A stretch of DNA of 18,182 nucleotides from an uncultured cyanobacterium (GTDB lineage: Bacteria > Cyanobacteriota > Cyanobacteriia > PCC-6307 > Cyanobiaceae), in the NCBI GenBank assembly GCA_903921295.1, contig CAIXOZ010000175.1, positions 1 to 18,182 of the forward strand, written 5' to 3'. Below, in pieces: positions 7,716 through 13,256 of this stretch. The translations under genes were made by a program, and so were the position numbers. The first letter of the stretch is position 1, and each line of letters opens with the position of its first letter. A model generated the notes under the pieces. It was given only the letters and a program-made list of their open reading frames with translations. It had not been told where the DNA came from and made no database searches.

Positions 7716-7928
7716 ATGAAGGTGATCGCAGCCGGCATGACGGATGCCTGCCAACCCGACGGTGGAGACGCCGGCTCCGGGCTCCCCGAAACCAGCACCT
7801 CCCTCAAGTGGGGCGAGGACGGTGAACTCTCCCCCGTCGATCTGCAACGGGTGCTGGCGAGACTGACCGAACCCTCCCTGATCAGCTGCGAGCTGGACGT
7901 AAGCAGCGCGGATCCTGCTGAGGCCTGA
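7716..7928 (+). CDS. Possible small acidic protein
   Basis: A candidate 70-residue frame starts MKVIAAGMTDACQPDGG and ends SLISCELDVSSADPAEA. The second half (LSPVDLQRVLARLTEPSLIS) has natural, acidic, helix-forming composition, unlike the Arg/Ala-rich shadow frames nearby. A second ATG at 7737 is possible. It lies 26 bp after the exported-protein gene and could be a fourth operon member. No known motif and no clear ribosome binding site are visible. It could equally be a chance frame in the gap between the signalling operon and the LuxR-type gene. Confidence 0.4.
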   Translation: MKVIAAGMTDACQPDGGDAGSGLPETSTSLKWGEDGELSPVDLQRVLARLTEPSLISCELDVSSADPAEA

Positions 7929-8096
7929 CCCCAGCGCCTGCATCCAGGTACTGGCGTCGTAACCGCCAGCGCCCCCTTGGCTTCAGGCCCAGAAACCGCC
8001 GGCAGCTGCAAAGATCTACGGGGTCGCCGGATCGCCCTGAATCTTCTTCCCCCCTTTCTGAACTCATCGCGGGGCTTTCCTCTGGCCGCGAGCTGG

Positions 8097-8759
8097 ATGT
8101 TGAGCAGTGAGATCCGGCTCAAGGCAGGGTTTGCCTCCTCGCGGCGGCTGATGCTGATGGGCCTGTTCCACATGGCCCTGCGCAAGTCGCGCGTGGCGTT
8201 CATGGTCACCACCGAGGCGGAGGCGCGCCAGCAGCTGATCGACACCCGCCCCGGACTGTTGTTCCTGACGTCACAGCTGGAGCAGGGATCAGCCCTGGCC
8301 CTGGTGGAGCAGGCACGGGAGCTGGTGAGTGACATCCGCACCCTGCTGATCGTCGATGCCGAGCGTGACGATCTGGTGGCAGCAGGCCGCTCCAGCGCCG
8401 ATGCAGTGGTGTGCGAAGCCGACTGCTTCACGGCCGAAGAACCACTGAAGGCGATGATCCGCTCACTGGCGGTGAACCATCGCTACCGCTCAGCAACGGT
8501 GCTGGCGGCGATGGACGCGGCAGCGGTGGAGCGCGATCCGTGGCGGGATGCGGCACCGGATCTGAATGCGCGCGAACGGGAGCAACTGGAACTGCTGCTG
8601 AAGGGCCTGCCCGACCGGGACATCAGTGAGCGGCTGCAGATCAGCTACGAAGCGGCCCGCAGCCGAACCAAGGGTCTGCGTCGCAAACTCGGCGCCAGCA
8701 CCCGCGCCCAGATGGTGGCCAGGGCCCTGCAGCTGGGGCTGGATCAGCTGCGGGGCTGA
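8097..8759 (+). CDS. LuxR-type regulator with degenerate receiver
   Basis: The product is a 220-residue transcription factor with an N-terminal receiver-like domain and a C-terminal GerE/LuxR helix-turn-helix (about residues 154-217). The DNA-binding domain reads LNAREREQLELLLKGLPDRDI, ERLQISYEAARSRTKGLRRKL and MVARALQLG, all typical. The receiver part has the expected alternating hydrophobic strands. At the place of the phospho-Asp, however, it reads GLLFLTSQLEQG (about residues 54-65) with no Asp, so it probably works without phosphorylation. The frame is open upstream to 7977, but residues before the ATG at 8097 look non-coding. MLMGLFHMAL offers a later alternative start. No partner kinase is adjacent. 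Target genes are unknown. Confidence 0.85.
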   Translation: MLSSEIRLKAGFASSRRLMLMGLFHMALRKSRVAFMVTTEAEARQQLIDTRPGLLFLTSQLEQGSALALVEQARELVSDIRTLLIVDAERDDLVAAGRSSADAVVCEADCFTAEEPLKAMIRSLAVNHRYRSATVLAAMDAAAVERDPWRDAAPDLNAREREQLELLLKGLPDRDISERLQISYEAARSRTKGLRRKLGASTRAQMVARALQLGLDQLRG

Positions 8760-8843
8760 GCGGGCAGACAACGACCGCAGCGCCTGGATCGGCTCCTGAC
8801 CAGCCAGGCGTACAGCGATCGGGTCATCCCGGCAGCGTGCCGA

Positions 8844-9071
8844 TCAGTCTCCGCTGATCCGTTGCTCACCGCAGCCGCCCTGCACCTTGCGGCCCTTCAG
8901 CGCGCCCGCCGGTTCGGCCTTGCGATGCGCACCGATCGGCTGCTCAGGCAGAGCGAAACCTGCACCGCCGGCCGGACTCTGTTGCAGCAGCGCCACGGCA
9001 TCCCCCAGTAAAACGCAACGCCACTGACTTCTGCACGCCCTGAACAGCGGCCACAGGCCGTCTGAAGTCAA
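8844..9071 (-). CDS. Doubtful small frame with TusB/DsrH-like segment
   Basis: This 75-residue minus-strand frame needs a TTG start and reads MTSDGLWPLFRACRSQWRC, then VLLGDAVALLQQ. The GDAVALLQQ segment resembles the GDxVLLLQDGV core of the sulfur-relay subunit TusB/DsrH, which is usually 90-100 residues. The C-terminal half does not match that family. If real, it may be a degraded or divergent member; it may also be chance. No sulfur-relay partners are in the window. Confidence 0.22.
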   Translation of the reverse strand: MTSDGLWPLFRACRSQWRCVLLGDAVALLQQSPAGGAGFALPEQPIGAHRKAEPAGALKGRKVQGGCGEQRISGD

Positions 9072-9149
9072 GCCTCAAGGCATTGGCGTCAATGAACGCA
9101 CACGACCAGAACAACCTGAAAAACCCCGTCAACGTACACCAAAGCACCG

Positions 9150-9187
9150 GCCAGGAAGCGCCTCCTGGCATTGCCTTAAAGGGGCAA
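9150..9187. repeat. Two adjacent hairpins in AT-richer region
   Basis: GCCAGGA (9150-9156) pairs with TCCTGGC (9163-9169). Inside it a further G-C/C-G pairing makes a 20-bp palindrome with one mismatched pair. One base later TTGCC (9171-9175) pairs with GGCAA (9183-9187). There is no T-run on either strand, so an ordinary terminator is unlikely. A structured RNA or a protein-binding site is possible. Confidence 0.4.
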
Positions 9188-9334
9188 AGATCCAAAACAG
9201 ACCAAAACCGGAAGCGGTCCCAATCCCTGCTGTTCTCAGGATCCGGTGCGGCACAACTCGAAAGCCCAGAGGCCTGTGGCCGTCCCAAGTATTGCCAACC
9301 TCCAGAGCGCCCAACAGGGCTGATGGCAACAACG

Positions 9335-9375
9335 ATCAGCTGAACACAAAAAATCAGCTGAACACCAAAGATCAG
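9335..9375. repeat. 18-bp tandem repeat, two full copies plus a partial
   Basis: ATCAGCTGAACAC occurs at 9335-9347 and 9353-9365, and ATCAG begins again at 9371, giving a strict 18-bp period. The 5-bp spacers are A-rich. It lies in the most AT-rich part of the window and not inside a convincing gene. It could be an iteron-like binding array or simple slippage. Confidence 0.6.
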
Positions 9376-9728
9376 AAAAAAGAAGACCGAATCTGACGAA
9401 TACAAGCGATGCGCGACTACGGGTTCACCCAGATCAACGATCCTCCTGCGAGGGAACGATCCTGGACTCGCCTAAGCAACGGCAGCCCTCAAGAGGTCTC
9501 AACCATCGGCCTGGCACCATCTGTTCAGGACCTTTCCCTCGCCAGATGGTTCGGCCGCCGATCTTCAGAGGCCCGAAAAAACTCAGCGAAGGCGAGAACC
9601 TTCCAGAAAAGACTGCAAAAGTCTGGCTGTTTTACAACGAGGGAGACGCAAGAACCGACATCCGACCCGTGCGCAGGCCTCTGGGATCGTGATGCTCTGG
9701 GATCGCTCTGCCATCGCCAGAGGCGTGA

Positions 9729-9800
9729 TGCCCGCTGCCGGTTTCGAACCAGCGACATCCTGCGTGTAAAGCAGGCGCTCTACCGCTGAGCTAAGCGGGC
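9729..9800 (-). tRNA. tRNA-Val (anticodon UAC)
   Basis: The minus strand folds into a complete 72-nt cloverleaf. The acceptor stem is GCCCGCT / AGCGGGC. The D arm is GCTC-AGCGGTA-GAGC. The anticodon stem CCTGC/GCAGG carries loop TTTACAC, so the anticodon is TAC (9766-9768). The T arm is GCTGG-TTCGAAA-CCGGC with one G-U pair, and the discriminator base is A. CCA is not encoded. It reads valine codons, mainly GUA and GUG. Weak hairpins on the minus strand downstream, around 9610-9624 and 9576-9596 (the latter followed by six T on that strand), could serve as terminators. Confidence 0.95.
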
Positions 9801-9919
9801 GTGGCGGCATTCTGCCGGATCTGAGGCGCCCTGCTGGCCTGGCTGAGCGGGTCCGGCACCACTGGCATGGCATCGGAGCCGCCACCCGCGGCACACTCGG
9901 GCCAACCGCGCTCAGGTTT

Positions 9920-10435
9920 CTGGCCTCCGGACGCGCCCACGACCGCGCCACCTGGCTGCTGGCCCTGCCCTTCGGGCTGCTCTGGTGGCCCTGGCTGGGG
10001 CTGGCCGGCCTGGTGGGCGGCGGCCTGGCCTTCCTGGTGGGCGGCCTCTGGCTCTCGCCCGATCTCGACACCCGCTCCAACCCCACCCGGCGCTGGGGGC
10101 CGTTGCGGCTGCTCTGGTGGCCCTATCGCAGGCTGCTGCGGCACCGCTCGCTGCTCTCGCACAGTCCGCTGCTGGGCACAGCCGGCCGGCTGCTTTATCT
10201 GCTCGCCCTGGTGCTGGGCCTGGGCCTGATCGCCGCACCGCTCGGGGCCCCCAGCCCGGAGGCGCTGCTCGCCTGGCTGCAGGCGCTGTGGAACCAGCAG
10301 CGGGGCCTCAGCCTGGCGCTGCTCAGCGGCCTGGAGGCCAGCAGCTGGCTGCATCTGCTCCAGGACGGGGATCCGATGCCGTCCACCCCCAGGCTGCTGC
10401 GGCGCTTCTCAGCCAGGGGCCGACGCCGCCGGTGA
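9920..10435 (+). CDS. DUF2227-type putative metal-binding membrane protein
   Basis: The frame encodes about 171 residues beginning LASGRAHDRATWLLALPFGLLWWPWL. I recognise this pattern from the DUF2227 family (predicted metal-binding, membrane-associated). Possible metal ligands are H7/D8, D48/D50 in LSPDLDT, H75 and H81 in RHRSLLSHSP, and a C-terminal His/Asp in SWLHLLQDGD. Two to three hydrophobic helices are visible. No ATG, GTG or TTG occurs in frame between the tRNA gene and this segment. A CTG at 9920, right where homologues normally start with Met-x-SGR, is the best start, preceded by AGG five bases upstream. A GTG at 10013 would delete the first conserved motif. It lies 56 bp upstream of mazG. 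Function unknown. Confidence 0.72.
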   Translation: MASGRAHDRATWLLALPFGLLWWPWLGLAGLVGGGLAFLVGGLWLSPDLDTRSNPTRRWGPLRLLWWPYRRLLRHRSLLSHSPLLGTAGRLLYLLALVLGLGLIAAPLGAPSPEALLAWLQALWNQQRGLSLALLSGLEASSWLHLLQDGDPMPSTPRLLRRFSARGRRRR

Positions 10436-10491
10436 GAGGGTGGGGGCTGCCCCCGTGGCTCCCCCAACGGCACCGCCGCCAGCCCGACGCC

Positions 10492-11355
10492 ATGCCCCAA
10501 CCGCCCCAGCCCAGCCTCAGCGCCCTCTCCGAGCTGATCGCCGTGGTGGCGCGCCTGCGGGATCCCGAAACCGGCTGCCCCTGGGACCTGGCCCAGAGCC
10601 ACGCCTCGCTCGTGCCCTACGTGCTCGAGGAAGCCCACGAGGTGGCCGATGCGATCCGCCACGGCGACGACGAGCACCTGGCCGAAGAGCTCGGGGACCT
10701 GCTGCTGCAGGTGCTGCTGCATGCCCAGATCGCCAGCGAGGAGGGCCGCTTCGATCTGGACACGATCAGCCGCGGCCTCAGCGCCAAGTTGATTCGCCGT
10801 CACCCGCATGTGTTCGCCAACGACGTGAACAGCGCCAACCGGGGCAACAGCGGCCACCCGGAGGCGGTGGTGGCGAGCTGGGAGGCGATCAAGGGCGCTG
10901 AACGCGATGCCGGCGCCGCCGCCCCCAGCGCCAGCCCTCTCAGCGATCGCCTCGCTGGCAAGGTGCGCGGCCAACCCGCCCTGGCCGGCGCGATGACAAT
11001 CTCCCGCAAGGCCGCCGCCGCCGGCTTCGAGTGGCACAGCATCGACGGTGTCTGGGAGAAGGTGCACGAGGAGCTCGAGGAGCTCAAGGAGGCCGTGGCG
11101 GAAGCCCAGGCCAGCGGCGATTCCGCCCATGCTCAGGAGGAGCTGGGGGATGTGCTGTTCACGCTGGTGAACGTGGCCCGCTGGTGCGGCATCGATCCAG
11201 AAGCGGGCCTGGCCGGCACCAACCGACGCTTCCTCGATCGCTTCTCACGGGTGGAGGCCGCCCTGAAAGGCAACCTCCGGGGCCGCGACCTCAGCGAACT
11301 GGAAGGCCTCTGGCGACAGGCCAAGGCCGAGATCCGGGCCGAAGCGAGCGGCTGA
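10492..11355 (+). CDS. mazG: Nucleoside triphosphate pyrophosphohydrolase MazG
   Basis: This 287-residue cytoplasmic enzyme hydrolyses (d)NTPs to monophosphate and pyrophosphate and is regarded as a house-cleaning enzyme. Two MazG domains are visible. The N-terminal one (about 20-110) has GCPWD, the EEAHE motif (E46, E47, E50) and EELGDLLLQ (E65, E66, D69). The C-terminal one (about 170-260) has EELEELKEA and EELGDVLF (E216, E217, D220). These give the Mg-binding ExxE...ExxD pattern twice, as in E. coli MazG (263 residues). The insert between domains (138-150) is Ala/Pro-rich. The frame is open far upstream, but similarity begins only after the ATG at 10492. A decayed toxin-antitoxin locus follows directly; this MazG is unrelated to it. 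Confidence 0.95.
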   Translation: MPQPPQPSLSALSELIAVVARLRDPETGCPWDLAQSHASLVPYVLEEAHEVADAIRHGDDEHLAEELGDLLLQVLLHAQIASEEGRFDLDTISRGLSAKLIRRHPHVFANDVNSANRGNSGHPEAVVASWEAIKGAERDAGAAAPSASPLSDRLAGKVRGQPALAGAMTISRKAAAAGFEWHSIDGVWEKVHEELEELKEAVAEAQASGDSAHAQEELGDVLFTLVNVARWCGIDPEAGLAGTNRRFLDRFSRVEAALKGNLRGRDLSELEGLWRQAKAEIRAEASG

Positions 11356-11400
11356 CGCCCGCTCAGCCCTCCGGCGGCCGAGGCAAAAACGACCTAATGG

Positions 11401-11589
11401 GTGCGAATCTTCTATGGCTGGCGGCCCAACCTCTCCGATGAAGGAGACAACCATCTGGTCGAACTCGCCATTGCGGGAGCCGCCGCTGCGATCGTGACGC
11501 GCAACCTCCGGGATCTGAAGCAATCAGACTTGCTGTTCCCTCACCTGGCGATTCTCAGCCCAGAACAGTTTCTTGCCCTGCTGCCATGA
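11401..11589 (+). pseudogene. PIN-domain toxin, 5'-truncated remnant
   Basis: The 62-residue frame reads RIFYGWRPNLSDEGDNHLVE, then LAIAGAAAAIVTRNLRDLK and ends with LSPEQFLALLP. This matches the C-terminal half of a PIN-domain ribonuclease toxin (about 130-145 residues), including the DEGDNH acidic cluster and the VTxNxRD strand. The N-terminal half, with the LDTN-type catalytic Asp, is missing. An in-frame TAA lies at 11395-11397, and mazG ends at 11355, so there is no room for it. GTG at 11401 is only a nominal start. GC is lower than in neighbours (57% and 53% in two of three lines). Its stop overlaps the antitoxin ATG (ATGA), the normal toxin-antitoxin arrangement. It is probably inactive. 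Confidence 0.75.
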
Positions 11590-11813
11590 CCGCACTCACC
11601 GTTCGACTGGCCGACGACAAGCATCAGCGGCTGAAGGCCCTGGCGCAGAGCCGCGGCACCACCTTGAACCGCCTGATCGACGACATGGCTACCCAGATGC
11701 TGGCCGAGCACGACGCCGAACTGCGGTTTCAACTGCGCGCCGCCCGAGGCACCGGCAAGGAGCAGCGGGGTCTCGATCTGCTGGCCAAGGCCGCTCAATC
11801 CTCCGGCGGCTGA
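11586..11813 (+). CDS. Antitoxin, ribbon-helix-helix type (orphan)
   Basis: The 75-residue protein MTALTVRLADDKHQRLKALA has the CopG-like ribbon-helix-helix start: a short beta strand TVRL, then helices with LNRLIDDMATQMLAE. An extended charged C-terminal tail would wrap the toxin. Family members neutralise a PIN RNase and repress their own operon. The gene looks intact, while its toxin partner directly upstream lacks the N-terminal half, so this appears to be an orphan antitoxin. It could still protect against related toxins, or it may be decaying. Its last 19 bases overlap the 3' end of the convergent arfB. Confidence 0.8.
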   Translation: MTALTVRLADDKHQRLKALAQSRGTTLNRLIDDMATQMLAEHDAELRFQLRAARGTGKEQRGLDLLAKAAQSSGG

Positions 11814-12253
11814 GCGCGGCGCTGACCCTTGAGGGCGCTGCGCTGCTTCTTGGCCGCCAGGCGCCGTTCCTTCGAGCCCCGGGTGGGCCTGGTGGGGCGC
11901 CGGGGCGGCGGCGGTGGCCGCAGCGCCTCCTGCAGCAGCTCCACCAGGCGCCGCTGGGCCGCCACCCGGTTCTGCCACTGGGAGCGGTGCTCGCTGGCGG
12001 CGATCACGACCGTGCCGTCCACCAGCTTCCCCTCCAGCCGCCGCAACGCCCGCGCCTGCAGCGCCGGCGGCAGGGCCGCGGAGGCCGCCAGATCAAACAC
12101 CAGCTCCACCCGCGAATCGGTGGTATTCACGTTCTGTCCGCCGGGGCCGGAGGAGCGCGAGAAGCGCCAGCGCAGCTCCGCCGCCGGGATGCGCAGCACC
12201 GCCCCGCCCGGCACGGGCAGCTGCAGATCGGCGCTGGGCTGGGCGGCGGCCAT
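11795..12253 (-). CDS. arfB: Peptidyl-tRNA hydrolase ArfB (YaeJ-like ribosome rescue factor)
   Basis: The 152-residue protein releases peptides from ribosomes stalled without a stop codon. The catalytic GGQ motif is at residues 38-40 in SSGPGGQNVNTTDSRVEL, the hallmark of class I release-factor domains. The following segment (LVDGTVVIAASEHRSQWQNR) is typical of the short ArfB form. The C-terminal tail (about 110-152) is basic and Pro-rich, with GSKERRLAAKKQRSALKG, and fits the tail that inserts in the mRNA channel. The length matches the family (about 140). The start is ATG at 12253. It converges with the antitoxin gene, overlapping by 19 bp, and is divergent from speE. Confidence 0.92.
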   Translation of the reverse strand: MAAAQPSADLQLPVPGGAVLRIPAAELRWRFSRSSGPGGQNVNTTDSRVELVFDLAASAALPPALQARALRRLEGKLVDGTVVIAASEHRSQWQNRVAAQRRLVELLQEALRPPPPPRRPTRPTRGSKERRLAAKKQRSALKGQRRAQPPED

Positions 12254-12350
12254 CGCCCGAGCCTGTCACGGCGGCGCGTGCCCTGGCGCACCAGCAGCGA
12301 CGCAGACACACCCGCGATGCGCAAATCTGGAGACAGCAACCGTCGCGCCG

Positions 12351-13223
12351 ATGGCCGAGAGCAGCACCGCGCCCGCCCCCACCCCGGGCTGGATCGATGA
12401 AATCTTCGAAGGCGTGCGCTATGGCCTCGCCGGCCGCGTCATCGCCGAGCAGCAGTCGGACTTCCAGCGCGTCACGATCATCGAGAGCGAGCGCTACGGC
12501 AAGGGGCTGCTGCTCGATGGCTGCTGGATGACGGCCGAGCGCCAGGAGCGGCACTACCACGAAGCGATCGTGCATCCGGCCCTGTGCGGCGCCGATCGGA
12601 TCGAGCGGGTGCTGGTGATCGGCGGCGGCGATGGCGGCACCGCCCGCGAGTGCCTGCGCCACGCCGACGTCCAGCACCTCGACATGGTGGAGATCGACGG
12701 CCTGGTGGTGCAGTGGAGTCAGGAGCACCTACCGTCGATCGGCGGCGGTTGCTGGCGCGACCCCCGCTTCCACCTCACCGTGGGGGATGGCATCGCCTGG
12801 GCCGCCGCTGCCCCCGAGGCCAGCTACGACGTGGTGATCGTGGATGGCTCCGACCCGGCCGGTCCGGCGGAGGGGCTGTTCAACCGCGCCTTCTTCGAGC
12901 AGTGCCGGCGCATCCTCAGGCCCGGCGGTGTGTTCGCCACCCAGAGCGAATCACCGGAGGCCTTCCGCCAGGTGCACATCGACACCGTCCGGGTGATCCG
13001 TGAGGTGTTCGGCCACGCCGATCCGCTCTACGGCTGGGTGCCGATGTATCCGAGCGGCTGGTGGAGCTGGACGTTCGCCGCCACGGACGGCCGTCGGTAT
13101 CTGGAGCCGGATCCCGACCGTGCCGCGGCCGTGGCCCGTGGCTGTGAGATCTGGAGTCCCCGCTGGCAGCGGGGTGCCTTCGACGCCATCCCGGCGGCGA
13201 TCGAGCGGGCGCTGGCGGACTGA
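12351..13223 (+). CDS. speE: Spermidine synthase (polyamine aminopropyltransferase)
   Basis: The 290-residue cytoplasmic enzyme transfers an aminopropyl group from decarboxylated S-adenosylmethionine to putrescine. The N-terminal beta domain (about 13-70) has GWIDEIFEGVRYGL and LLLDGCWMTAERQERHYHE. The Rossmann part shows the nucleotide-binding VIGGGDGGTARE (91-96), the acidic VEID (about 113-116) and the catalytic IVDGSDPAGPA (D165, D168). PGGVFATQSESP and WVPMYPSGWWSW follow, as in the family. Length is normal. The ATG at 12351 fits homologous starts; the open frame further upstream is antisense to arfB. It ends 33 bp from the stop of the convergent permease. speB lies beyond that permease, so both genes of this pathway are local. 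Confidence 0.94.
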   Translation: MAESSTAPAPTPGWIDEIFEGVRYGLAGRVIAEQQSDFQRVTIIESERYGKGLLLDGCWMTAERQERHYHEAIVHPALCGADRIERVLVIGGGDGGTARECLRHADVQHLDMVEIDGLVVQWSQEHLPSIGGGCWRDPRFHLTVGDGIAWAAAAPEASYDVVIVDGSDPAGPAEGLFNRAFFEQCRRILRPGGVFATQSESPEAFRQVHIDTVRVIREVFGHADPLYGWVPMYPSGWWSWTFAATDGRRYLEPDPDRAAAVARGCEIWSPRWQRGAFDAIPAAIERALAD

Positions 13224-13256
13224 GGCTCGCAAGGCGGCACCACCGGGCCCGTCGGA

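Larger units (their letters stand above)
8760..9728. other. AT-richer stretch without a convincing gene
   Basis: Nearly 1 kb lies between the LuxR-type gene and tRNA-Val. GC falls from about 70% in neighbouring genes to 55% (9181-9240), 52% (9301-9360) and 42% (9361-9420) by hand count. The open frames here mostly need TTG starts and give unnatural compositions; one weak candidate at 8844-9071 is listed separately. Visible structure includes a near-perfect 20-bp palindrome at 9150-9169, a second hairpin TTGCC/GGCAA at 9171-9187, and an 18-bp tandem repeat at 9335-9375. There is also an 11-bp direct repeat (CTCTGGGATCG) at 9679 and 9695. It may hold a small RNA, decayed genes or the scar of an insertion beside the tRNA. 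None of these is proven. Confidence 0.55.

Noticed and set aside
9092..9343. Plus-strand 83-residue Asn/Gln/Lys-rich frame (MNAHDQNNLKN start)
   Set aside because: It spans both hairpins and the first repeat copy, has no ribosome binding site and no motif. It is probably chance in the AT-richer stretch, though not excluded.
8944..9405. 153-residue minus-strand frame with a hydrophobic start
   Set aside because: It needs a TTG start, and its hydrophobic N-terminus is simply the translated AT-rich 18-bp repeat. The remainder has no recognisable fold.
9679..9705. CTCTGGGATCG direct repeat with 16-bp period as a possible CRISPR or attachment signal
   Set aside because: There are only two copies of 11 bp, with no spacer array, and it does not match the tRNA 3' end. 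It is too short to call beyond a simple repeat.
10492..11813. MazG plus adjacent toxin-antitoxin remnant as a mazEFG-type module
   Set aside because: The remnant is a PIN toxin with a ribbon-helix-helix antitoxin, not MazEF, and this two-domain MazG is the ordinary housekeeping form.
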